This document shows, piece after piece, positions 44,744 to 53,502 of a DNA stretch of 64,000 nt. The translations under genes and the position numbers were made by a program. Each line of letters starts with the position of its first letter. The first letter of the stretch is position 1. The notes beneath the pieces were generated by a model that saw only the letters and a program-made list of their open reading frames with translations, ran no database searches and was not told where the DNA came from. Origin of the DNA: an uncultured Alistipes sp. (GTDB lineage: Bacteria > Bacteroidota > Bacteroidia > Bacteroidales > Rikenellaceae); the NCBI GenBank assembly GCA_910583985.1, contig CAJTYA010000008.1, positions 1-64,000 on the forward strand. Reading direction: 5' to 3'.

Positions 44744-45751
44744 ATGGAGCGAGTCAAAGTAGTGATTCTGAACTGGAACGGCCGGGCCTATCTCGAACGT
44801 TTCCTGCCCTCTGTCGTCGAACGCACGCCCGGTGTGCCGGTCGTCGTGGCCGACAACGGTTCGACGGACGATTCGGTGGCGTTTCTCCGTGCGCGTTTCC
44901 CGCAGGTGGAAGTGATCGCCTTGGAGCGCAACTACGGATTCGCCGAAGGGTATAACCGTGCGCTCGAAAGGATCGAGGCCGAATATTTCCTGCTGCTCAA
45001 TTCCGACATCGAGGTGCCCGAAGGGTGGCTCTCCCCGCTGGTCGAGGCGCTGGATGCCGACGGGCGGACGGCGGCCGTCGCACCGAAAATCCTTTCGTTC
45101 GACCGGCCCGACTGTTTCGAGTATGCCGGAGCCTCGGGCGGATTCATCGACTTTCTGGGCTATCCGTTCTGCCGGGGGCGCATATTGAGTTCCATCGAGG
45201 CCGACCGGGGACAGTACGACGATGCCCGCGAAGTGTTCTGGGCGTCGGGCGCCTGCATGCTGGTCCGCAGCGACGTGTTCCGGGCGCTGGGCGGTTTCGA
45301 CGCCGACTTTTTCGCCCACATGGAGGAAATCGACTTCTGCTGGCGGGCCCAGCTGGCCGGATATGCGATCCGGGTCGAGCCGCGCAGCCGGGTGTTTCAC
45401 GTGGGCGGGGGCACGCTGCCCAACGACAATCCGAAGAAGATTTACCTCAATTTCCGCAACAACCTCTGCATGCTGTACAAGAACCTGTCGCGTCCGGCGT
45501 TCTGGCCGGTGCTTTTCGTCCGCATGGCGATGGACGGTTTGGCGGCGCTGGTCTTTCTCGTGCAGGGGCGTCCTTCGTTTTTCGGGAAGGTGTTTCGTGC
45601 GCATGTCGATTTCCACCGGCAGCGCCGTTCGCTGCGTGCGAAACGAAAAGCCGTCCAGTGCAGCCGGGTGGCCCGTTCGCGTTGGATTTACCGGGGCAGC
45701 ATCGTGCTGCGCCATGCGCTGGGACGCCGGAGCTTCGGGCGGATGATGTAG
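44744..45751 (+). CDS. Glycosyltransferase family 2 protein (rhamnosyltransferase type)
   Basis: A 335-residue GT-A glycosyltransferase beginning 'VKVVILNWNGRAYLERFLPS', with 'VVADNGSTDDSVAFL', the DXD-like 'LLNSDIEVPEGWL' and 'HMEEIDFCWRAQLAGYAI', the pattern of GT2 enzymes close to dTDP-rhamnosyltransferases. The C-terminus has one hydrophobic segment (about 260-280), probably a membrane-association helix. It is the last gene of the operon and, next to the lipid A acyltransferase, fits envelope glycolipid synthesis. No clear terminator follows. Confidence 0.92.
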   Translation: MERVKVVILNWNGRAYLERFLPSVVERTPGVPVVVADNGSTDDSVAFLRARFPQVEVIALERNYGFAEGYNRALERIEAEYFLLLNSDIEVPEGWLSPLVEALDADGRTAAVAPKILSFDRPDCFEYAGASGGFIDFLGYPFCRGRILSSIEADRGQYDDAREVFWASGACMLVRSDVFRALGGFDADFFAHMEEIDFCWRAQLAGYAIRVEPRSRVFHVGGGTLPNDNPKKIYLNFRNNLCMLYKNLSRPAFWPVLFVRMAMDGLAALVFLVQGRPSFFGKVFRAHVDFHRQRRSLRAKRKAVQCSRVARSRWIYRGSIVLRHALGRRSFGRMM

Positions 45752-46231
45752 CGGCGCGTCGGCTTTTGCGGGGCCGGTTCGGCGTTCTATGTCGTGGCGG
45801 CATTGCCTGACCGTCATTCCCGTTCGGGGACGACTTCTCTGGATACATCTGAGGATCGAAGGACGGTCGTTCCTCGGATTCGATGTTTTCCGGGGTATGA
45901 CGAAGATATGGGCGCACTCGTGTTTGTTCCGTATCGTTCCGTCGCTCGGCGGACATGATCGTTCGCTTCGGGCGCAGCCCGTGGCTCCGCATGCGGGGGC
46001 GTCGTTTCGCGATCCCGGCACAACGCGTCGCAGTGCTTTCGCCGGCTCGGTTTCCGGCCTTTTCTTCTTTCGCAAAGAGCGGGTGAGGGGTGGGGCGTCG
46101 GAGTGTGCGCGTCGGAGACGATGCGCGGAGCCGGTTCTCTTTTCCCGAAAGCCGTTCGGCTTCTTTTCCCGATGGTTCCGGTGCGACGAAGCGTTTCCTC
46201 TCTCCCGCGCGCCGACGGGAGGTGTGCCTTT
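45752..46231. other. Gene-free spacer between convergent operons
   Basis: 480 bp between the GT2 and HAD genes. No domain in any frame and no strong terminator; a short stem CTCCCG/CGGGAG lies at about 46200-46222 without a T-run. Confidence 0.45.
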
Positions 46232-46912
46232 CTATAACCCCAAAAGGCTGTCGTCGAAGGCCGTGAAGTCGCCGATGACGGCCTTCACGCCGGGCAGCGT
46301 GCGTATCCGCTCCGGGTCCGTCGCTCCCGTATCGAGCGCGAGAATGTATCCGGCTCCGGCTCTCCGGGCCGCCTCGATGCCCGAAGGGGCGTCCTCGGCG
46401 ACGAGGCAGGCCGCGGGCGGGAGCGAGAGGTTCGCCGCCGCCCTGAGGTAGATGTCGGGAAAGGGTTTGCCCGGAAAGGTGCCGTCGTCGTAGACGATCT
46501 TCTCGCGGTCGAACCAGCGTCCGAGTCCGAAGCGCTCGAAAAAGAAGGTCACGTTGACGATCTCCGAGGCCGTGGCGATCGTGTGCGGAATCCCGGCCCG
46601 GCACAGTCTGTCCAACAGCTCCGGCGCTCCGGGCGTCAGGTGGAAGGCCGCGCGGTCCTTCACGCACAGGTCGCGGTATATCTCCTCCTTGCGGGCCGAC
46701 AGCCGCCACACCTCCTGCTCGTCGAGCGTGCGGCCGGTCAGGTATTCGAAAATGGCACGGCTCGGCCGTCCGTGCATGTGCCGTCGCATTTCCTCTTTGC
46801 CGAAATCCTCTCCGCGCAATTCCCGCGAGACGATGCGCCACGCCTGTTCCTGTTTGTCCGAGTCGAGAAACAGCGTGCCGTTGAAGTCGAAAACGATGCC
46901 TTGCAGTGTCAT
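46232..46912 (-). CDS. HAD-family hydrolase (beta-phosphoglucomutase-like)
   Basis: A 226-residue HAD phosphatase. Motif I is 'VFDFNGTLF' (D9, N11), motif II 'TIATASEIVN', and the motif III/IV region 'KPFPDIYLRAA...VAEDAPSGIEAARRAG', the usual pattern of subfamily IA with a helical cap. The second Asp of DxDGT is Asn here; this Asp is normally the general acid/base, so the reaction may be altered or slow. The likely substrate is a sugar or other small-molecule phosphate. It starts 14 bp after the M23 peptidase gene and ends its operon. Confidence 0.9.
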   Translation of the reverse strand: MTLQGIVFDFNGTLFLDSDKQEQAWRIVSRELRGEDFGKEEMRRHMHGRPSRAIFEYLTGRTLDEQEVWRLSARKEEIYRDLCVKDRAAFHLTPGAPELLDRLCRAGIPHTIATASEIVNVTFFFERFGLGRWFDREKIVYDDGTFPGKPFPDIYLRAAANLSLPPAACLVAEDAPSGIEAARRAGAGYILALDTGATDPERIRTLPGVKAVIGDFTAFDDSLLGL

Positions 46913-46926
46913 TCCGTATACTGGGT

Positions 46927-48666
46927 TCAGCGTTTGTAAGTCGTTCTGCTGACGCTTTTGTTGCCCTTGCCGTCCGTGACGGTCAGCACCAGCGTATGGG
47001 TGCCGCCCCGCGGCCAGCGCGCCTCGTCGAAGAAGTGGGTCAGCGTGTTGGTTTTGGGGTCGTATTCGAACAGCGCCCACCGGCCGTCTATCGTGGCCGA
47101 GTAGGAGGCTATGCCCGAAAAATCGTCGCTGATCTTGACCGTCAGCGCCTTTTTCGCAGCGAAGTCCGCACCGGATTCGAACGACGGGACGATGCGCGGA
47201 GGGACGGTGTCGACGGCGATGTAATAGGTGCCGAAGCTCCGCGGCGTACCCGTCACGCGGCCGTCCTTCCATGCCCCTCCGGCCGAGGAGCGGTGTCCGT
47301 CCTTGCCCACGGTGCCTAAGAGGGCTTTCCCGCGCAGATGTTGCGGCAGGTCGGGGGCGTCGATGGAGATCGTGAGGCTCTTCTGGACGGGTACGTCGGC
47401 CGTGTGGATTTCGTAGAGCGGAGAGTGGGAATAGCGCTGTGCCGGTTTGGTTTTCAGCGACAGCAGGATCGATTCGTAGAGCGTGCGTTTGGGAAACGAG
47501 AGCGAGAGGCCGTCCTGCCGGATGCTGAAATCTTCGTTCCAGCGCACCGGAAGGCCTTGCGGTTCCGGACTTTTCGGCCCCAGTCCGCGACGTATGCGGA
47601 ACGAAAGCACCGAGCGGTTGCCGCAGTCGTCGCCCAAGGCGATTTCGATGTCGTGCACCTCGTCGTCGCGCAGCGAGAGCACGCCCCGGCGCACCGTGCC
47701 GTTGTAGATGGAGAGCGGATTGTTCGGCAGCGAGCAGAGCCGGTAGACGCCGTTGCGCGTCCCTTTCGATTCGGGGTACAGGGCGGCGGCATACGAATAG
47801 CGCGTCAGGTCGAAGGGTACGGCGTCGACGGTCATGGCGAAGAACTGCTTGCCGTCCAGCAGCGCGTCGATCGTGTAGATACCCATCGGGTTGGTCGTCC
47901 CGCTTTTTTTCTCCTCGGCTTCGACGGCGAAGTAACCCGTCTGCGACACGACGACCGTGTCCGATCCGGCGAGCCTCCAGCGTCCCGGAGCGGACTCTTT
48001 GACCGACAGCTTGCGCCGGACGCTGTGCACGGGAATGCCCTGCACCGTGTCGATGCCGACGAAATAGAGCACCTTGGCCTTGGGCGGTACGGTGTCGGCC
48101 ACGGAGAGGATGCCGCGGGCGAGGATGTTCAACGGTCGCTGCGAGGCCGTTTCGCGGACGTCCAGATGGAGGTGCGGACCGCCCGACGAGCCCCGGTTGC
48201 CCGACAGTGCGATGCGGTCGCCCTGCCGGAAAACGAACTTGTCGGAGGGCGGCGTCACGTCCACCGCGAACGACTGGCGGGCGTATTGCAGCTCGTGGAT
48301 ATAGTCTTCGATCTCCTCGGCGAAGCGTTCGAGGTGGCCGTATACGGTCGTCGTGCCGTCGGGGTGGTTCAGGTAGAGCGCCTTGCCGAATCCCGACGGG
48401 CTCACCGCGATGCGGGCCACGTAGCCGTCGGCCATCGCTAACACGGGTTTGCCCGTGATGCCCTGCGTCTTGATGTCGATGCCCGAATGGAAATGCGCGC
48501 CGCGCAGTTCTCCGTAGTTGGCCGACAGCAGGATCGGAATGTTCACCGGGGGGCCGAACCGGTACTGCCGGGTCTGTTCCCGGACGAAATACTGGGACCA
48601 CGCTCCCGTCGTACACCATAGGGCCGCCCAAAGGCAGCAGAGTCTTTTCAATCCGTTCGTTTTCAT
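46927..48666 (-). CDS. M23 family metallopeptidase (exported)
   Basis: A 579-residue protein with signal peptide (LCCLWAALWCTTGAWSQ). The LytM-type zinc peptidase domain is near the N-terminus (about 35-190): HxxxD 'HFHSGID' (H60, D64), 'VYGHLERF' (H111) and 'GGPHLHLDV' (H165, H167), so all zinc and catalytic residues are present. Residues about 190-579 are several beta-sandwich, Ig-like modules. M23 enzymes cut peptidoglycan cross-bridges. The early catalytic domain with a long C-terminal beta region is a common Bacteroidota form. It starts 25 bp after recX. Confidence 0.93.
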   Translation of the reverse strand: MKTNGLKRLCCLWAALWCTTGAWSQYFVREQTRQYRFGPPVNIPILLSANYGELRGAHFHSGIDIKTQGITGKPVLAMADGYVARIAVSPSGFGKALYLNHPDGTTTVYGHLERFAEEIEDYIHELQYARQSFAVDVTPPSDKFVFRQGDRIALSGNRGSSGGPHLHLDVRETASQRPLNILARGILSVADTVPPKAKVLYFVGIDTVQGIPVHSVRRKLSVKESAPGRWRLAGSDTVVVSQTGYFAVEAEEKKSGTTNPMGIYTIDALLDGKQFFAMTVDAVPFDLTRYSYAAALYPESKGTRNGVYRLCSLPNNPLSIYNGTVRRGVLSLRDDEVHDIEIALGDDCGNRSVLSFRIRRGLGPKSPEPQGLPVRWNEDFSIRQDGLSLSFPKRTLYESILLSLKTKPAQRYSHSPLYEIHTADVPVQKSLTISIDAPDLPQHLRGKALLGTVGKDGHRSSAGGAWKDGRVTGTPRSFGTYYIAVDTVPPRIVPSFESGADFAAKKALTVKISDDFSGIASYSATIDGRWALFEYDPKTNTLTHFFDEARWPRGGTHTLVLTVTDGKGNKSVSRTTYKR

Positions 48667-48691
48667 CTTCTCGTGTGTCGTCTTTCGTTTT

Positions 48692-49180
48692 TCATTCGTC
48701 GCCGGTCCGTTCCTCTTCGGCCAGACGGTCGATCGCTCCGGCGATTTCCTCGTAGTCGAATCCCAATCCCATGCCGTAACGCAGCAGTTTGCCCTTCCGC
48801 TCGAAATCGTTCGAGGCTTTAACCGTTTTGGCCTTGCGGCGCAGCAACTCGTCGAGCTTGCGGCCCATCGTCCGGGCGTCGGCCTCGCCGAGCGCTTCGT
48901 CGACGATCTCCTCGGCGATCCGTTTGGCCCGGAGGCCTTCCCTGATCTTGCGGACGCCCCAGCGGCTCAGACGGGTCTTTTCGCGCACGTAGGCTTCGGC
49001 GTATCTTCGGTCGTCGATGAATTTCATCTCGACCAACCGGTCCACGATCTCTTCGGCCGCTCGACTCTCCACGCCCCACCGGGCGAGCAGACGCCGGGCG
49101 TCCGAAGTCGCTTTTTCGCTTTTCGCACAGGCCGTCATCAGGTCCGAGAGCGCCCTTTCGGGCGTTTTGGTCCGTTTCAT
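48692..49180 (-). CDS. recX: Regulatory protein RecX
   Basis: A 162-residue RecX family protein, an inhibitor or modulator of RecA filaments. It shows three helical repeats with the typical 'YVREKTRLSRWGVRKIREGL' stretch and 'AIAEEIVDEALGE'-like segment. The ATG at 49180 overlaps the prmC stop as ATGA, which supports this start; an ATG six bases upstream (49186) is possible. recA is not in the window. It is the second gene of the prmC operon. Confidence 0.92.
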   Translation of the reverse strand: MKRTKTPERALSDLMTACAKSEKATSDARRLLARWGVESRAAEEIVDRLVEMKFIDDRRYAEAYVREKTRLSRWGVRKIREGLRAKRIAEEIVDEALGEADARTMGRKLDELLRRKAKTVKASNDFERKGKLLRYGMGLGFDYEEIAGAIDRLAEEERTGDE

Positions 49181-50019
49181 TTCCATCGTGCGCAGACCGT
49201 TCTGGGCTTGCCGAACAGGTCCTCGCGGAGCCGCACGTCGGCATAACCCTCGTTTTCGAGCAGGCGGACCGTCTGCGGCCCGAAGCGCTCGTTGATCTCG
49301 AACCAGAGCCGTCCTCCGGGGGCGAGCACCGTCCGGCCTTTCTCCGCGATGGCCCGGTAGAAGAGCAGCGGATCGTCGTCCGGCACGAACAGCGCCCGGT
49401 GAGGCTCGTGCCACAGCACGTTGGGAGGCATCTGCGCCCGTTCGCTGCGGGTCACGTAGGGCGGGTTGCTCACGACGATGTCGTAGGGACCCTGCGGACC
49501 CTCGTCGTCGAGGATGTCGAGCCGCTCGAAGCGCACCCCGGCGCCGAGCCGCCGTGCGTTCTCGGATGCCGTCGCCAGCGCCGTGTCCGAAATGTCGATG
49601 CCCGTCACGCGGCTGCGGGGCAGGGCAAGGGCCAGCGACACGGCGATGCAGCCGCTTCCGGTGCCGATGTCCAACACGCGCAGCCCCTCTTCGGCGCCGT
49701 GTTCCGCCTCGATGAGGCCGACCAATTCTTCGGTTTCGGGCCGTGGGATGAGCACGCCCTCGCGGACGGTGAATTTCATGTTCCGGAAAAAGGCGTACCC
49801 GGCGATGTACTGGGCCGGTCGCCGGTCGCGTATCTCGGCCGTGAGCGAGGCGAGTTCTTCGCGCAGCGGACAGGGGGCGTCCGGCTCGACGATCACATCC
49901 GTAAAGCGCAGGCCCAACCGTCCTTCGCAGACGAAAGCCGTCACCGCCCGCGCTTCGCGTGCGTCGTAGACCGAGGCCGCTGCCCGGTTCACCGCGTCCC
50001 ATATTTCGCGTCTGGTCAT
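49177..50019 (-). CDS. prmC: Peptide chain release factor N5-glutamine methyltransferase
   Basis: A 280-residue SAM-dependent methyltransferase that methylates the GGQ glutamine of release factors. Seen: the N-terminal helical domain, 'LIPRPETEEL' (about 90-99), the SAM loop 'DIGTGSGCIAVSLA' (117-130) and the catalytic NPPY at 185-188. The start MTRREIWDAV at 50019 is chosen because the promoter box at 50043-50050 lies inside the longer open frame. First gene of the operon prmC / recX / M23 / HAD. Confidence 0.95.
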   Translation of the reverse strand: MTRREIWDAVNRAAASVYDAREARAVTAFVCEGRLGLRFTDVIVEPDAPCPLREELASLTAEIRDRRPAQYIAGYAFFRNMKFTVREGVLIPRPETEELVGLIEAEHGAEEGLRVLDIGTGSGCIAVSLALALPRSRVTGIDISDTALATASENARRLGAGVRFERLDILDDEGPQGPYDIVVSNPPYVTRSERAQMPPNVLWHEPHRALFVPDDDPLLFYRAIAEKGRTVLAPGGRLWFEINERFGPQTVRLLENEGYADVRLREDLFGKPRTVCARWK

Positions 50020-50042
50020 CCTCTCCGTTTTTTCGTTATCCG

Positions 50043-50050
50043 CAAAAGTA
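50043..50050 (-). promoter_or_regulatory. -7 box for the prmC operon
   Basis: TACTTTTG on the minus strand, a perfect TAnnTTTG, 23 bp before the prmC ATG; TTTC lies about 19 bp further upstream as a weak -33. Confidence 0.6.
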
Positions 50051-50211
50051 CGCAAAAAGCCCGACCGGTGAAAGGGCCGCGCGAGGATCGGCCGTTCGTT
50101 TTTTGCGGGTGCGCAAGCGGGCCGCGGCGGCGTCCGTTCGGCCTTCCGCCCGGCGAAAGCGTCCGCCCGAAATTCCCGGACCGGCAGAAGAAGGCTATTT
50201 TTTAGGCTTTT

Positions 50212-50245
50212 TTTGTCGTTTGCTCGGATATTAAGTTTAATTTTG
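50212..50245 (+). promoter_or_regulatory. Promoter for the M16 peptidase gene
   Basis: TTTG (50212-50215), 22 bp, then TAATTTTG (50238-50245), a perfect -7 box. The leader to the ATG at 50296 is about 43 nt. Confidence 0.6.
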
Positions 50246-50295
50246 CGACGTTATTATACTAATGGATCGAATTATGTCGAAAAACGATAGAGCGT

Positions 50296-53124
50296 ATGAA
50301 AAAAATTTTTTTGTTCCCGCTGGTCTCCTTAACGGCATTGAGCATGACCGGTTGCGGAAGTAAGGCCGACGACAAGGCCCGTCTCGACTACGAGAAGTAC
50401 ACCCTCGACAACGGCCTCGAAGTGGTGTTGCATCAGGATACGTCCGATCCGGTCGTGTCGGTGGCCATTCAGTATCATGTGGGCAGCAACCGCGAGAAAC
50501 CGGGCAAGACGGGTTTCGCCCATTTCTTCGAGCACATGCTGTTCCAGCGTTCGGAAAACCTGCCGCGCAACGCCTTTTTTCAGAAGATCGACGCGCTGGG
50601 CGGAACCTTCAACGGCGGAACGAGCAACGACGGTACCGTCTACTTCGAAACCGTACCGCGCGACGCGCTCGAAAAGGTGCTGTGGATGGAGTCCGACCGC
50701 ATGGGTTATTTCATCAATACGGTGACCGAAGGCGGTCTGCGCCGCGAGATCGACGTGGTGTCGAACGAGAAGCGCCAGCGCGAAAACGCGCCCTACGGTC
50801 TGGCCTTCGATCTGATGTTCAAGAACATGTTCCCCGAAGGACACCCTTATAGCTGGACGGTGATCGGCGAGATTCCCGACCTGCGCAGCGCGACGGTCGA
50901 GGATGTGAAGGAATTTTACGACAAGTATTACACGCCCGGCAATGCGACGCTCGTCGTGGCCGGCGACTTCGACAAGGCGCAGGCCCGCGAACTGATCGCG
51001 AAGTATTTCGGCGAAATCCCCGCGCGGCCCAATCCCGAAGCTCCGCAGGTGCAGAACGTGACGCTCGACTCGACGAAGAAGATTTCGCACGAGGACGTCT
51101 TCTGCAACGCTCCGCTGCTGTTGCTGGCCTATCCCGCCGTCGAGAATTACAACGAGGACGGCTATGCGCTCGACTTTCTGACCAACCTGCTCTCCGGCGA
51201 CAAGAAGTCGCCGCTGTACAAGGTGCTGGTCGAAGAGCGCGGGCTGGCTCCGGAGGTCGAAATGTTCTGCTACCAGCTCGAACTGGCGGGCGTGGTCGTC
51301 TTCGACGTCAAGACGTTCCCCGGCGTGAAGCTCGACGACGTGCAGGCTGCCGTGGAAGAGGCTTTCGCCCGTTTCGAACGGGAGGGCATCGACCCTGCCG
51401 ACCTCGAACGGTACAAGAACCTCGAAGAGACCCGCATCTACAACCGGCTCACCTCCACCAACGGCAAGGCCATTTCGATGGCCCGCGACAACGTGTTCGG
51501 CGGCGCTCCCGACCGGACGCTCAAGGAGATCGACAAGTACAAGGCCGTGACGGTCGACGACGTGATGCGCGTGTACGAAAAATACATCAAGGGCAAGAAC
51601 TATCTTTCGCTCAGCATCTATCCCGAAGGGGCGTCCGATCTGGCCGTGACGGGTTCGGTGCCCGCTGTGGTGGAACAGGAATCCATCGACGAACAGCAGT
51701 TGAACTCGCAGGCCGGCGTCGTGGTGGACGATCCCTACGAAAAGACCGCTTCGGCCATCGACCGCAGCGTCGAACCCGAACTGCTGGCCAATACGCCGGA
51801 ACTCAACGTGCCGGCCGTCTGGACGGCGAAGCTCGCCAACGGCATGACGGTCCGCGGCATCGAGTACAACGAGCTCCCGCTCGTGAATTTCTCCATCGAG
51901 CTCAACCGGGGCATGTTGCTCGACAACCCCGACAAGGTGGGCGTGGCCTACCTGACGGCCCAGATGCTCAACGAGGGAACGGCCTCCAAGACGCCCGAAG
52001 AGCTCGAAGACGCCATCGGCCAGCTCGGCGCGCAGATCCGCGTTTCGTCGGGTGTCGAGTACATGTCTCTCGGCGGCAACTGCCTCAGGAAGAATTTCCC
52101 GCAGGTCATGGCGCTCGTCGAAGAGATACTGCTCTCTCCGCGCTGGGACGAAAAAGTCTTCGAGGTGGTCAAACAACGGACCATCGACAACATCCGTCAG
52201 CGTGCCACCGAACCCGCGACGATCGCTTCGAACGTCTTCTCCAAAGTGATCTTCGGTTCCCACAGCATCCTCTCCAACAGCCCGACGGGCACCGAATCCT
52301 CCGTCGAGTCCATCACGCTCGACGACCTGAAGGCGTTCTACGACACCTATTTCACGCCCAAGAGCGCCACGATGAGCTTCGTGGGCGGACTGGACCGTGC
52401 ACAGGTCGAAAAGACGCTCGCCTCGCTGACCGAAAACTGGGCGGCCAAGGACATCGTGCTGCCGACGGTCGACGTGACGGATGCCGCGCCTGAGGCCAAA
52501 GTCTATTTCGTCGACTATCCGGGCGCGCGCCAGACCTATATCGCCATCGGTTCGAAAGCCATGCCGATGAAGAGCCCCGAAGCCTATCCCGCCTATATCG
52601 TCAACGACAAGTTAGGCGCTTCGTCGGGCAGCCTGCTCTTCGAAATCCTGCGCTTGCAGCACGGTTATACCTACGGAGCCTATTCGTTTTTCAACCAGAC
52701 GAACCTGAACAATTTCTTTCAGGCGCATTCCAGCGTGCAGGCTACCGTGACCAAGGAGTCGCTGACCTTGTTCCGCGACATTCTCTCGACCTACGGCGAG
52801 GAGTATACGCAGGAATACCTCGACAACACGACCAATTCGCTGCTCCGCACGCTCAACGGATCGTTCGAAACGCCCGGCGCGCAGTTGAGCATGCTGCGTT
52901 CCATCGCCCTGTACGACATGCCCGAAGACTTTATCGCACAACGGGAGCAGATCTTGAAAACGATTACGCTGGAACAGGCCAAAGCCGCCATCGCGGCCCA
53001 TATCGACTACGATAAGATGATCGTCGTCGTCGTGGGCGATGCCAAGACGCAGCTCGCCGGCGTGCGCTCGCTCGGTCTGGGCGAACTGCTCGTGGTGGAC
53101 GGCGAAGCCCGTCCCGTGAAATAA
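50296..53124 (+). CDS. M16 family zinc peptidase lipoprotein
   Basis: A 942-residue exported lipoprotein (lipidation at C20, 'SMTGC') with two M16 (pitrilysin/insulinase) halves. The first has the inverted zinc motif 'HFFEHMLF' (H76, E79, H80) and a distal Glu near E158 ('NEKRQRE'). The second half (about 515-942) lacks HxxEH ('GMLLDNPDKVGVAYL') and keeps the R/Y region 'QHGYTYGAYSFF', the usual active/inactive pair closed into one chamber. Such proteins degrade peptides in the periplasm. It has its own promoter and terminator. Confidence 0.95.
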   Translation: MKKIFLFPLVSLTALSMTGCGSKADDKARLDYEKYTLDNGLEVVLHQDTSDPVVSVAIQYHVGSNREKPGKTGFAHFFEHMLFQRSENLPRNAFFQKIDALGGTFNGGTSNDGTVYFETVPRDALEKVLWMESDRMGYFINTVTEGGLRREIDVVSNEKRQRENAPYGLAFDLMFKNMFPEGHPYSWTVIGEIPDLRSATVEDVKEFYDKYYTPGNATLVVAGDFDKAQARELIAKYFGEIPARPNPEAPQVQNVTLDSTKKISHEDVFCNAPLLLLAYPAVENYNEDGYALDFLTNLLSGDKKSPLYKVLVEERGLAPEVEMFCYQLELAGVVVFDVKTFPGVKLDDVQAAVEEAFARFEREGIDPADLERYKNLEETRIYNRLTSTNGKAISMARDNVFGGAPDRTLKEIDKYKAVTVDDVMRVYEKYIKGKNYLSLSIYPEGASDLAVTGSVPAVVEQESIDEQQLNSQAGVVVDDPYEKTASAIDRSVEPELLANTPELNVPAVWTAKLANGMTVRGIEYNELPLVNFSIELNRGMLLDNPDKVGVAYLTAQMLNEGTASKTPEELEDAIGQLGAQIRVSSGVEYMSLGGNCLRKNFPQVMALVEEILLSPRWDEKVFEVVKQRTIDNIRQRATEPATIASNVFSKVIFGSHSILSNSPTGTESSVESITLDDLKAFYDTYFTPKSATMSFVGGLDRAQVEKTLASLTENWAAKDIVLPTVDVTDAAPEAKVYFVDYPGARQTYIAIGSKAMPMKSPEAYPAYIVNDKLGASSGSLLFEILRLQHGYTYGAYSFFNQTNLNNFFQAHSSVQATVTKESLTLFRDILSTYGEEYTQEYLDNTTNSLLRTLNGSFETPGAQLSMLRSIALYDMPEDFIAQREQILKTITLEQAKAAIAAHIDYDKMIVVVVGDAKTQLAGVRSLGLGELLVVDGEARPVK

Positions 53125-53177
53125 CGGAATCCGGAAAGAAACGGAGGGTGCGTTCGAGCGTACCTTCCGGAAGGGAA

Positions 53178-53212
53178 CCGTCCCCTGTCGCCCGACCGGC
53201 GACAGGGGACGG
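53178..53212 (+). terminator. Terminator of the M16 gene
   Basis: Stem CCGTCCCCTGTCGCC / GGCGACAGGGGACGG with a short loop, followed by CTCGTTTTGC, about 55 bp after the stop. Confidence 0.75.
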
Positions 53213-53392
53213 CTCGTTTTGCGGGTCCCGAAGTTTCCTCGTTTCGGGGGCGGCGGACGTTGAAAACGGCAGGAAGGGGTGAATCGTAGCGCCGAAAACG
53301 GTTTTGATGTCCGTTTTTGTTTCCGGAGGAGTCCTTGCCGGCCGGTTGATCGGAACGGCCGAGAAGGGTCCGCTCGCCTCTTTTCGAACGAA

Positions 53393-53426
53393 AGCGCCCC
53401 GTCCTCGATAGCAAGGACGGGGCGCT
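53393..53426 (-). terminator. Terminator of the M3 peptidase gene
   Basis: Perfect 13-bp stem AGCGCCCCGTCCT / AGGACGGGGCGCT with an 8-base loop, 76 bp after the stop of the minus-strand gene at 53503. It could serve both strands. Confidence 0.75.
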
Positions 53427-53502
53427 GTTTTGCGGAACCGGTCGGCATCTTCGCCGCGCGAGGAATTGCCGTGCCGCGTTGCGACACTTTCGGGGCGGCC
53501 GC

